Origin: Buchnera aphidicola (Meitanaphis flavogallis)
GTDB taxonomy: Bacteria; Pseudomonadota; Gammaproteobacteria; Enterobacterales; Enterobacteriaceae
Assembly (NCBI GenBank): GCA_039830035.1
Contig: CP140038.1
Span: 62,001 to 126,000 of the forward strand
Direction: 5' to 3'
DNA length: 64,000 nucleotides
In this document: in pieces, positions 8,534 through 17,318 of the stretch
How the letters are laid out: each line of letters opens with the position of its first letter
Position numbering within the stretch: the first letter of the stretch is position 1
The notes under the pieces: generated by a model
The model's input: only the letters and a program-made list of their open reading frames with translations
Databases searched by the model: none
What the model was told of the DNA's origin: nothing
Program-made: the position numbers and the translations under genes

Positions 8534-9937
8534 ATGTTAGTTACGACAAGATTTGCTCCAAGTCCTACAGGTTGTTTGCATATTGGAGGTGTTCGTACTG
8601 CATTATATGCATGGTTATTTGCTAAAAGTAAACAAGGTAAGTTTATATTACGAATTGAAGATACAGATTTTAAACGTTTTAAAAAAGATTCAATTTTAGA
8701 AATTATAAATAACTTGAAATGGTTAGGTTTGCATTGGGATGAAGGACCTTATTTTCAAAGTGATAAAATTGAATATTATAAAGATATTGTTAATTCTATG
8801 ATTCAATTAGGATTAGCCTATAAATGTTATTGTACCAGTGATAGATTAATTGCTTTAAGAAAAAGTCAACTGTTAATTGGTAAAAAGCCTAAATACGATC
8901 GTAAATGTAGGAATCTTATTAATAATGGTAAGAATGGTGTTAGTTATGTAGTGCGATTTCGAAATCCTATACATGGTAAAGTATCGTTTATTGATGTAAT
9001 TAGAGGGAATATATTGTTCGACAACAATGAACTAGATGATGTAATTATTCAAAGAACTAATGGTTTTCCTACATATAATTTTTGTTCAGTAATAGATGAT
9101 CGTGATATGAATATTACTCATGTGATCAGAGGAGAGGATCATATTAATAACACTCCACGTCAGATTAACATCTTAAAAGCATTAGGTGCACGCATTCCTA
9201 TCTATGCTCATACATCAATGATATTAGACGTGAATGGGAATAAGCTTTCAAAAAGAAATGAAGTAGCAAGTATATCGGAATATAGATTACAGGGCTATTT
9301 GCCGGAAGCGTTATTGAATTATATAGTACGATTAGGATGGTCGCATGGAAATCAAGAAATATTTAGTGTGAATGACATGATAAAATTATTTACCTTAAGC
9401 AGAATTAATAAATCTCCTAGTCGTGTTGATGTAAATAAATTATTGTGGTTAAATCGATTTTATATAAAAAATTTGCCTGGAAGTTCTATTGAAAAACATC
9501 TCCAATATCAATTTAAAAGAAAAAACATCAACTATTTAAATGGTCCAAATTTAATTACATTAATCGAATTAGTTGGTTCTCGTTATAATACTTTACAAGA
9601 CATGGTTACTTTTTCTCATTATTTTTATAGTAATTATGTTATGTTTAATATTGATGCAGCTAAAAAGTATTTAGTAAAGACCTCTATTGTTATTTTAGAA
9701 CATATATATAAAAAAATTTTAAATCTTAAAATGTGGAACTTAAAAGAATTATCAATTATTATGAATTCATCAGCGTTGGAATTAAAAATGACTTCTAAAA
9801 TAGTTTCTATGCCTGTTCGTATCGCTATAACTGGTGATACTATTTCACCTAGTGTACACGTTGTTATATATGGAGTAGGAAAATTAAGATCATTATTAAG
9901 AATTAAAGCTGCGTTATCATATATTAGTAATAATTAG
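8534..9937 (+). CDS. gltX: glutamyl-tRNA synthetase
   Basis: Class I aminoacyl-tRNA synthetase charging tRNA-Glu. 467 residues (E. coli 471). The HIGH-type signature is PSPTGCLHIGGVRTALY at residues 9-25 and the KMSKS-type loop is GNKLSKRN near residue 240, followed by GYLPEALLNYIVRLGWSHG. The zinc-binding cysteines sit near CYCTS. GAGG precedes the ATG by 5 bases. Divergent from the two upstream tRNA genes. Confidence 0.98.
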   Translation: MLVTTRFAPSPTGCLHIGGVRTALYAWLFAKSKQGKFILRIEDTDFKRFKKDSILEIINNLKWLGLHWDEGPYFQSDKIEYYKDIVNSMIQLGLAYKCYCTSDRLIALRKSQLLIGKKPKYDRKCRNLINNGKNGVSYVVRFRNPIHGKVSFIDVIRGNILFDNNELDDVIIQRTNGFPTYNFCSVIDDRDMNITHVIRGEDHINNTPRQINILKALGARIPIYAHTSMILDVNGNKLSKRNEVASISEYRLQGYLPEALLNYIVRLGWSHGNQEIFSVNDMIKLFTLSRINKSPSRVDVNKLLWLNRFYIKNLPGSSIEKHLQYQFKRKNINYLNGPNLITLIELVGSRYNTLQDMVTFSHYFYSNYVMFNIDAAKKYLVKTSIVILEHIYKKILNLKMWNLKELSIIMNSSALELKMTSKIVSMPVRIAITGDTISPSVHVVIYGVGKLRSLLRIKAALSYISNN

Positions 9938-10099
9938 TATAGAGGAGTTGATTTTTTTTGAAAATGAATCTTATAAGATATTTTATATAATATAATTTAA
10001 GGTTTGTTATTATGTAATTTTAGAGTGAATTGTAACATGTTATTATTATTTTGAAGTAATAGTATGTTCTAAGTTATATGTTTGTTTGTATTGTATAAA

Positions 10100-10171
10100 G
10101 GGGTTATAGCTTAATTGGGAGAGCGTTTGCATGGCATGCAAAAAATAGCGGTTCGATTCCGCTTAACTCCA
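10100..10171 (+). tRNA. tRNA-Ala (anticodon GGC)
   Basis: 72-base cloverleaf: acceptor GGGGTTA with TAACTCC, anticodon stem TTTGC/GCAAA, loop ATGGCAT with anticodon GGC, T arm AGCGG-TTCGATT-CCGCT. The variable loop is four bases (AAAT), against five in E. coli alaW. CCA is not encoded; ACAA follows. In E. coli the alaX/alaW genes also lie near gltX. Confidence 0.95.
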
Positions 10172-10482
10172 CAATATAATGCATTTTTTATTTTTTAAAT
10201 TTTTTTATTAATTAAATTTTATAAAATATTTTTTGAATTATTATTCAGTTTTAATAATTTATATAGTAATGAAAATTTTAAAGAGATAATTATTAGTAAT
10301 GTTATAAAATAAAAAGTGTTTTTTTTGTTACAAAACTATACAATGCTTTTTGTTATAATATTATATAATTTTTTTTTTGAATAATATAGTTTTGAATTTT
10401 ATACTATTTAAACAATTTATGATATGCGTATATATTACAATGGTGCTAAAGTGCTAATATTTATTATTGGAATTATTTACTG
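10172..10482. other. AT-rich spacer, no gene seen
   Basis: Strongly AT-rich sequence between tRNA-Ala and the fliE terminator hairpin, with homopolymer runs. No open frame or RNA gene recognised. Confidence 0.5.
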
Positions 10483-10525
10483 CTAATATATTAAATGTTA
10501 GGTTTTAAAACATTTAATATATTAG
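10483..10525 (-). terminator. 17-bp perfect hairpin downstream of fliE
   Basis: Perfect inverted repeat of 17 pairs, CTAATATATTAAATGTT (10483-10499) and its complement (10509-10525), with a 9-base loop. It begins 23 bases after the fliE stop. It lacks a clear T run, but its perfection in drifting sequence suggests it ends or protects the fliE transcript. Confidence 0.6.
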
Positions 10526-10548
10526 TGACATTTAATAATAATTAAATA

Positions 10549-10863
10549 CTAAACTGGTAAATTCATGATGTCTTGATAACTAGATATTAGTTTATCTCGA
10601 ACTTGAATTATTGTTTCTGTTGATATTAAATTTTTTTGAAAATTAATTAAAACATCGTTTAAAGTCATAGGTTGATCTTTATTTAGTTCGATATTTTTAG
10701 ACTGATTATCTGTTTCTTTGTGATTAAAATTAAGTAAATCCCATGCATTTTTCATTTGGTCTGTAAATTGTTGAGATATTTTATCTTTAGCTTCATTTAA
10801 ATCCATTAAAGTTCCAAGTGAATTTAATATATTAATACTGCTTTGTATAGTATCAGTAAACAT
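10549..10863 (-). CDS. fliE: flagellar hook-basal body protein FliE
   Basis: Small protein joining the MS ring to the proximal rod, exported through the flagellar type III gate. 104 residues, as in E. coli. The C-terminal half carries the family signature: MTLNDVLINFQKN followed by IQVRDKLISSYQDIMNLPV. The N-terminal half is divergent and asparagine/lysine-rich. It is transcribed divergently from fliF, as in E. coli, with 189 bases between them that must hold both promoters. Confidence 0.95.
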   Translation of the reverse strand: MFTDTIQSSINILNSLGTLMDLNEAKDKISQQFTDQMKNAWDLLNFNHKETDNQSKNIELNKDQPMTLNDVLINFQKNLISTETIIQVRDKLISSYQDIMNLPV

Positions 10864-11052
10864 GTTATTTTCTCAAAAAGTAATAAAAATATAATAAATA
10901 TTACCACAAGTTTAGATAGGAGAAAATGTTTTACTGCGCTTTTTATTCATTTTTTTATAAAAGTAATATTATTAGCAATTATTTTGTGCAATAAGTATAT
11001 GGTGTCAATACTATAACTATAAATTATATATAATTTTTTAAAGGAATAGTTT

Positions 11053-12708
11053 ATGAATTTTGGTTTTAAAAATAATTCTCATTTAAAAGATAAAAATAAA
11101 CGGTATTATTTTCCTTTTTTTTCATTAAATTTTCGTGTTACTTTCATATTATTATTAACATTATTAATAATAATATTTTTTACATTTTTTTTTAGATCTT
11201 CGAATTATCATGTACTTTATAATAATTTATCTAATGAAGATGAGCGATCAATTGTTTCTCAATTGATACATATGAATGTTCCATTTAAGTTTAATGATAA
11301 TCATAGTGCATTATTAGTTCCAGAGAATAGTTTGCAAGAAGTTCGAATTAATTTGTCTGAACAAGGATTGCCTAAAAAAAACAATGTAGGATTTGAGTTA
11401 CTAGATCAAGAAAAATTTGGTATTAGTCAATTCAATGAACAAATAAATTATCAAAGGGCGTTAGAAGGAGAGTTATCTAGAACTATACAACAACTGAATA
11501 ATATTAAGACAGCTAGGGTACATATAGCTTTACCAAAACCTTCTTTGTTTATTCAAGATAAAAAATCCCCGTCTGCTTCCGTCATTTTAGAAATTAAGGA
11601 AGATTCAAATATTAGTTCCAATCAAATTAATGCAATTTTACATATGGTATCTGGAAGTATATCTGGACTGTCTATTGATAATATTACTATTATTGATCAA
11701 AAAGGAAGATTGTTAAACAATCATGATTTTTTTGATAATAATATTGATGATGTTAAATTAAAATATTCTGATGTAGTTGAGGAGCACTATAAGCAAAGAA
11801 TAGAAAATATTTTAATTCCTTTGGTAGGTTTAAATAATGTGCATGCTCAAGTTACAGCTCAAATAAATTTTGACAAAAGGGATAGAACGGAAGAAAAATA
11901 TAAACCAAATTATAACAATAATAGTAAATCTATTCGATCCCATCAAAACGATAGTAATGTAGAATTAAATGAAAAATACGTGAATGACTCTGTTTCTCCT
12001 AATTCTTCTTTAAATAAATCGTCTTCTAATTTTGATAGTACGCGTGGTTTTTCATCTAAAGAAACGTCATTGAATAATTTAGTTAACAAACGTATTAATA
12101 ATTCGTCAGAATTACCAAAATCTAGTACTAATCAAAATTATGTTATTAATTATGAATTAGATCGTACTATCTTGCATAGTAAATTACAAATAGGTGATGT
12201 GACACGATTATCAGCTGCTGTTGTAATAAATTATATTCGTGATAAAAATGGAGATTTAGTGTCTTTAAGTCCTTATCAAATAAATAAAATTGAGAATTTA
12301 ATTCGAGCAGCAATCGGTTTTTCTTCAGAAAGAGGAGATGCTATTTCTGTAGTAAGTTCTTTATTTATCAAACCTCCAGTTCATATATATCAAGATATTT
12401 CTTTTTGGAATAGGCCTTTATTTCTTAATGAGATATTTCAATATGGTATTATTGTAGTTTTATTGATAGTTTTATATTGTTTGTATAAAGTTTTTTTTAC
12501 TAAAAAAATATTGCAAAAAAATAAATTCAAAGATGATTTTTCACAATCTACATCAAAAAATAGTGATGTGAAAAGACAAAATATGACTACAACACATTTA
12601 CAAAATGTGTCTTCAGAAATAGGTTTCAGTAATTTATCTAAAAGTGATTCACATGTGGTAGCTATGATTATTCGAAAATGGATGAATAGTGGTGATGAAA
12701 ATGACTAA
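11053..12708 (+). CDS. fliF: flagellar MS-ring protein FliF
   Basis: Forms the membrane ring on which the flagellar export gate and switch are built. 551 residues, like E. coli (552). A first membrane segment lies near residues 28-50 and a second near 450-475. The first periplasmic domain has the LSNEDERSIVSQL and NEQINYQRALEGELSRTI motifs. An asparagine/serine-rich stretch (about 285-360) is probably disordered. The C terminus keeps the FliG-binding segment VVAMIIRKWMN. AAGGA precedes the ATG. Its last 8 bases overlap fliG (ATGACTAA), so the two are translationally coupled. Confidence 0.97.
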   Translation: MNFGFKNNSHLKDKNKRYYFPFFSLNFRVTFILLLTLLIIIFFTFFFRSSNYHVLYNNLSNEDERSIVSQLIHMNVPFKFNDNHSALLVPENSLQEVRINLSEQGLPKKNNVGFELLDQEKFGISQFNEQINYQRALEGELSRTIQQLNNIKTARVHIALPKPSLFIQDKKSPSASVILEIKEDSNISSNQINAILHMVSGSISGLSIDNITIIDQKGRLLNNHDFFDNNIDDVKLKYSDVVEEHYKQRIENILIPLVGLNNVHAQVTAQINFDKRDRTEEKYKPNYNNNSKSIRSHQNDSNVELNEKYVNDSVSPNSSLNKSSSNFDSTRGFSSKETSLNNLVNKRINNSSELPKSSTNQNYVINYELDRTILHSKLQIGDVTRLSAAVVINYIRDKNGDLVSLSPYQINKIENLIRAAIGFSSERGDAISVVSSLFIKPPVHIYQDISFWNRPLFLNEIFQYGIIVVLLIVLYCLYKVFFTKKILQKNKFKDDFSQSTSKNSDVKRQNMTTTHLQNVSSEIGFSNLSKSDSHVVAMIIRKWMNSGDEND

Positions 12709-13651
12709 TTTAGATGGTGTTAAAAAAAGTGCTATTTTATTAATTACAATTGGTTTAGATCAAGCTACTAAGGTATTACAGGAGTTATCATTTTCAGAGA
12801 TTCAGGATCTTATCAAATGTATGTTAAATTTAAAAAAAGTTCCTCGTACTATTGTTGATCAGGTAATATCTGATTTCAATAGTAATTTTTCCACAAATGA
12901 TTTTTCTACGGTTAATACAAACTATATTATTGCTTTATCTAAAAAAGTGTTAGGTGATAAAGATGCAAAAATTTTATTAAGTGAAATTAAAGATAAAGAA
13001 AATATTATGTATAGTATTCAACAATTGAATATCATGCGTCCTTCAAATATTGCTAATTTAATAAAACGTGAACATCCGCAAATTATTACGACAATATTGG
13101 TTTATCTTAATCCAAATCAAGCAGCAGCTATTTTATCTTGTTTAGAAGAGAAATTAAGTTTAGACGTAATTTTAAGAATTTCTCAGTTTACTGGTTTAAA
13201 AAAATCAGGAGAAAATGAATTTATCAAAATTATTAATTATATATTAGAAGAAAACAAAAAAATTATATCTAATAAAGATGGAATTGCTACTATTATAGAA
13301 TTATTGAGGTCTATGACGTATGATCAAGAACAGAAAATTATAAGTAAAATTGAAAAATCTAATCAAAAATTAGCAAATATTATTAAGTTAAAAATGTTTG
13401 TTTTTGAAGATATTATACATCTGGATGATCTTCAAATTCAACGTATGATTCAAGAAACTACACTAGATGAATTGTCAATTGCTATAGTGACGTCCAGTGA
13501 ATTATTAAAAGAAAAAATTTTAAAAAATATGTCTAAAGATGATTCTGATTATTTAAGAACTTATTTTATTGAAAAACCCTCTGTGTCAATAGATATTATT
13601 AAAGAAAAGCAAACTAATTTGTTAAATATTGTAACAAAGTTCTTTAAATGA
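12701..13651 (+). CDS. fliG: flagellar rotor/switch protein FliG
   Basis: In motile bacteria FliG couples FliF to FliM and meets the stator to make torque. 316 residues (E. coli 331). N-terminal KSAILLITIGLDQA, the EHPQ motif near residue 120 and IHLDDLQIQRMIQE in the C-terminal domain are conserved. The charged torque residues of the C-terminal helix are not: the E. coli segment RAADILRDDLANRG (from memory) reads DDSDYLRTYFIEKP here. The start at 12701 matches the E. coli N terminus; it overlaps the end of fliF. This fits a structural role in a non-rotating basal body. Confidence 0.95.
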   Translation: MTNLDGVKKSAILLITIGLDQATKVLQELSFSEIQDLIKCMLNLKKVPRTIVDQVISDFNSNFSTNDFSTVNTNYIIALSKKVLGDKDAKILLSEIKDKENIMYSIQQLNIMRPSNIANLIKREHPQIITTILVYLNPNQAAAILSCLEEKLSLDVILRISQFTGLKKSGENEFIKIINYILEENKKIISNKDGIATIIELLRSMTYDQEQKIISKIEKSNQKLANIIKLKMFVFEDIIHLDDLQIQRMIQETTLDELSIAIVTSSELLKEKILKNMSKDDSDYLRTYFIEKPSVSIDIIKEKQTNLLNIVTKFFK

Positions 13652-13688
13652 TATTGAGTTAACTTTTAGTTATAATATAGGAATATTT

Positions 13689-14387
13689 ATGTATCGATTT
13701 GTATCAAAAATGACTTGGAAAAAATGGTATCCAGAAGAAATAGAAAAAAACGATGGTAATAAATTAGACAGTGCACGTATAATGTCTGAAAAGCGCGATA
13801 AACTAACAAAAGAAATACATGATAAAAATAGTTATTCTGTTGTTAATAAAGACACAAACATTTGTATAAATGATGGAAACGAACATAACTATGAAACAGG
13901 ATTTTGTAAAGGAGAAAAAGAAGGGTTTTCTGTAGGATTTGATAAAGCATTATTAGAATTTAATAAAAAAAGTGATTGTATATTAGTTCAAATGAATACA
14001 TTTTTATCAAATTTTGAACAGTCATTAATAGCATTAGATGATGTTATATCTTCTCGTTTAGTATATTTAGTATTGAATATTTCCAAAAAAGTTATAGAAA
14101 ATACTTTATTTTCAGATGATAAACAACTACTAAAAAAAATTAAGATGATACTTAAAAACGAACAAATGGTTTTTAAAAAACCGAAAATATTGATTAATCC
14201 TCAGGATAAAAAAATAGTTGAAAATCATTTTGGAGAAGTTTTTTTAAAGTATGGATGGACAGTGTTATTGGACAAAAAAATATCTAGAGGAGGATGCACA
14301 GTATTTTTAGGAGATACTATTTTGGATTCCACTGTTGTTGGACGTTGGAGTGAATTATGTAGATTAATTTTAAAAAAGGAAGGGTGA
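13689..14387 (+). CDS. fliH: flagellar assembly protein FliH, export ATPase regulator
   Basis: Binds the FliI ATPase and docks it at the export gate through FliN. 232 residues (E. coli 228). N-terminal TWKKWYPEE resembles the E. coli start (PWKTWTPDD). A glycine-rich ETGFCKGEKEGFSVGFDKA segment matches the GxxxG repeat helix. The C-terminal SRGGCTVFLGD and SVVGRW-type ending (here DSTVVGRWSELCRL) are conserved. AGGA stands 9 bases before the ATG. Its TGA overlaps the fliI start. Confidence 0.95.
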   Translation: MYRFVSKMTWKKWYPEEIEKNDGNKLDSARIMSEKRDKLTKEIHDKNSYSVVNKDTNICINDGNEHNYETGFCKGEKEGFSVGFDKALLEFNKKSDCILVQMNTFLSNFEQSLIALDDVISSRLVYLVLNISKKVIENTLFSDDKQLLKKIKMILKNEQMVFKKPKILINPQDKKIVENHFGEVFLKYGWTVLLDKKISRGGCTVFLGDTILDSTVVGRWSELCRLILKKEG

Positions 14388-15751
14388 TGATTTTACGAAC
14401 AGAAAAATGGATTCAAAAATTATTAGTTCTTGAACAAGAAATAATTAATTTTCCAAGTATAATTAATTATGGACGTTTGGTAGGATTCAATGGATCAATT
14501 TTAGAAGTAAGTGGATTACAATTGTCTGTTGGATCTATTTGTTATATAGGAAAAACTCTAGAAGTTAACAGTATAGACGAAATAGAAGCTGAAGTAGTTG
14601 GATTTAAAAATGGGATACTATTTTTAATGCCATTAAGCAATATAGATAGTGTTGTTCCAGGTTCTCGAGTAAGACCAAAAATGTCGAATGGGATGTATTA
14701 TGTTGTTAACAAATTACCGATTTGTGAAGAACTTTTAGGTCGAGTTCTAGATAGTACTGGAAAACCGTTGGATGATTTAAAAGAAATTAATAAAAAATAT
14801 CAAAAAACATTATCTTATTCTGTTATTAATCCTTTACATCGACATCCTATTACAGATGTATTAGATACTGGAATTCGTACAATTAATGCATTATTAACGA
14901 TTGGAAGAGGACAAAGAATTGGATTATTTTCTAGTTCTGGATTAGGAAAAAGTGTATTGTTGGGAATGATGACTAAATACACTGGAGCTGATGTAGTTAT
15001 ATTAGGATTAATAGGAGAACGTGGTCGAGAAGTAAAAGAATTCATTGAAACTATTTTGACTAAAGAAGCATTGAAAAAATCGGTAATTATTGCATCTCCT
15101 GCTGAGTTTTCTCCTTTATTACAGGTACAAGGAGCTAACTATGCCGTTCGTATTGCTGAATATTTTCGAGATAAAAATTATCATGTATTATTGATAATGG
15201 ATTCTTTAACTCGTTATGCTATGGCTCATCGAGAAATAGCTTTGTCTATAGGAGAATTACCAGCTACAAAAGGTTACCCTCCATCTGTATTTTCTAAAAT
15301 ATCTTCTTTGATAGAGAGAGCAGGAAATGGAAGAAAAAAAAGTAGTTCTATTACAGCTTTTTACACAGTATTAACAGAAGAAGAAGATGCATACGATCCT
15401 ATTTCAAATTCTGCTAGGTCTATTTTAGATGGACATATTATATTATCTCGAGAATATGCTGAATCTGGTCATTATCCTGCTATTGACATTGAAGCTTCTA
15501 TTAGTAGAGTTATGTCGAATATTGTGGATACTATACATGATTCTAAAGCTCGTCATTTTAAAAAATTAATATCTTGTTATCAACGTAATCAAGATCTAAT
15601 TAATGTAGGAGCGTACGTTGCAGGCACTAATTCAGAATTAGATATGGCATTGGATTTATTACCTAAATTAAAAAAATTTTTACAACAAGGTATGCATGAA
15701 AAAAGTACTTTTATTGAATCTAAAAAAGATTTGTATGCGCTTTTTAATTAA
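14387..15751 (+). CDS. fliI: flagellum-specific export ATPase FliI
   Basis: Hexameric ATPase that energises and orders export through the flagellar type III gate. 454 residues (E. coli 457). Walker A is SSGLGKSVLL at about residues 182-191 and Walker B is HVLLIMDSLTRYAMAHRE. ATP-synthase-like IGERGREVKEF and FYTVLTEEEDAYDPI blocks are intact. ATG at 14387 overlaps the fliH stop; a GTG at 14384 is also possible. The AGGAAGGG run upstream serves either. Full conservation of the catalytic site says the export system is active. Confidence 0.97.
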   Translation: MILRTEKWIQKLLVLEQEIINFPSIINYGRLVGFNGSILEVSGLQLSVGSICYIGKTLEVNSIDEIEAEVVGFKNGILFLMPLSNIDSVVPGSRVRPKMSNGMYYVVNKLPICEELLGRVLDSTGKPLDDLKEINKKYQKTLSYSVINPLHRHPITDVLDTGIRTINALLTIGRGQRIGLFSSSGLGKSVLLGMMTKYTGADVVILGLIGERGREVKEFIETILTKEALKKSVIIASPAEFSPLLQVQGANYAVRIAEYFRDKNYHVLLIMDSLTRYAMAHREIALSIGELPATKGYPPSVFSKISSLIERAGNGRKKSSSITAFYTVLTEEEDAYDPISNSARSILDGHIILSREYAESGHYPAIDIEASISRVMSNIVDTIHDSKARHFKKLISCYQRNQDLINVGAYVAGTNSELDMALDLLPKLKKFLQQGMHEKSTFIESKKDLYALFN

Positions 15752-15770
15752 ATGAAAATTGTGAGAATAT

Positions 15771-16213
15771 ATGTTTAAAAATAAAAAATCTATTAGTTTA
15801 TTAGAAACACTTGATAAAAAAAAAATCAACAACTATCACTAATTTTAAAAACAATTATTTTAAATAAACATAAGATTCAAGAACAAATTGATTTATTGTT
15901 AAAATATCAAAATGAATATTTGGTGAAATTAAATAGCCAAATTACTTGTGGAATTTTTGGTTTTGAATTAAAAAATTATGATTTTTTTATTTCTTCTTTA
16001 ATAAAAGGAGTTAGAAAACAAAAAAGAGCTATGATTCAATATGAACAACAATATCACAAATATTTTACTTTATGGGAAAAACATCAATATAAATTAAAAA
16101 TGTGGAAAACTATTGTTTTAAAATTATTAAAGCATGATCTTCGAATGATGAAATTAGAAGAACAAATACAGACTGATGAATATGTTCAAAAATCCTTTTT
16201 AACAAAAAAGTAA
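15771..16213 (+). CDS. fliJ: flagellar export chaperone FliJ, frame broken at a 10-A tract
   Basis: FliJ is a coiled-coil protein inserted in the FliI hexamer. The frame from ATG 15771 runs 18 codons to a run of ten A (15816-15825), then hits TAA at 15840. Reading on with one extra A gives 147 codons in all, the E. coli FliJ length, with no further stop. Downstream residues align with E. coli: IQEQIDLLLKYQNEYLVKL against a segment ending IDYQNEYRNNL, then repeated Gln/Lys helices. Position right after fliI is the E. coli order. It is either a fresh frameshift or, more likely given the intact downstream frame, a gene rescued by transcriptional slippage on the A run. Confidence 0.85.
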
Positions 16214-17003
16214 ACTATGTTTTGATTATTTAAAAAATTATATTTTTTGTGATGTTAGATTTATGATATAAAAATGAACATGATCTTCGATAATTAAATT
16301 TTAAACATATTTCGAGCTTTATTTCTAAAAATATTCAATGAAACTTTTTTTATGAAAATTATGTAAAAATATATCGTAAAGAATAAAAATACGACTAATA
16401 TTTGTATTATCATATTAATAAGTAAAATTAAATATAGATTAAGCAGTTTTAGGTATTAATAATATATTTTTTAGTGATGTTTATTTTTAGTTTTTTTATT
16501 TTTATAAAGATAATTTATAATATTTTAAGCATATAGAATGATGCATTTCATTAGAAGAATTATTTACTAACTTATAAATTCTAAGCGGAAATATTAAAAG
16601 ATATATTAATTATTTGTATAATAAGATAAGAAAATTGAGATATAATATATATTAACTATAATTAATTTTGTTGGTTTTATTATTTGTTTTAAAAATTTAA
16701 ACGTTATGTATTTTAGTTATTTTTTGTATTTAAAAAATATGTTACAAAAAAGATATTAATATCATGATTAATTCTATTTAGAAAATCTATGCGTATAACT
16801 TTTTTTATAAATTTATATTGTATAAGTTATATTGCAATGAAAAAATTGTTTTTCTTTACGATCAAGATATGATCTGAATTTAAAAAATTGAACCAAATAT
16901 ATTTATAAAGAATTATTACTGTTTTTTAAGAACAAAAATGATAGTCTTTTTTAAATTTAAAATATTTTTAAGTTTTTTATATTTATATGATTAACGATTA
17001 GTA
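16214..17003. other. spacer at the lost fliK (and fliL) position
   Basis: AT-rich sequence with no open gene. E. coli has fliK and fliL between fliJ and fliM. Just before 17004 one frame reads LNLKYF, then a stop, then VFYIYMIND, loosely resembling the ELRLxPxxLGxxxI approach to the FliK C-terminal core, so the start of this domain may be decayed here. Confidence 0.4.
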
Positions 17004-17174
17004 ATGATAATATTACTACAGTTAAATTTAATTTCTAATAATAGTATTTTAAGAAAAATTTTGAAATTTGCAAGCTCTAATTTACGAAGTTCTGTCTGTA
17101 GATTTAAAATTAAATTTGAAGATATTATTATTCGAAATTTGAATTTAAAAAAAATTATTAATATTTATATTTAA
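17004..17174 (+). pseudogene. fliK: relic of fliK, C-terminal core
   Basis: A 56-codon open stretch between fliJ and fliM, where fliK belongs. Its translation contains LLQLNLISNNSILRKILKFA and then SSNLRSSVCRFKI. This parallels the most conserved part of FliK, the hook-length control protein, which in E. coli reads VQLQMVSPHSHVRAALEAAL then PVLRTQLAESGI (recalled from memory). Hydrophobic, Arg and Leu positions line up without gaps over about 30 residues. No upstream gene body remains and no ribosome-binding site is obvious, so I read it as a pseudogene remnant. Confidence 0.5.
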
Positions 17175-17318
17175 TAAATATAGTATTGTAAAATTTGTCT
17201 TTTGAACTAGCTTATTTTTAGTACTACATGTAATAGTCTTTTTTAGTTTAAGATCAAATTGATACTTTATAATGATAATATATTTTTTAAATTAGTATTT
17301 ATTCCTTAGGGTATATTA

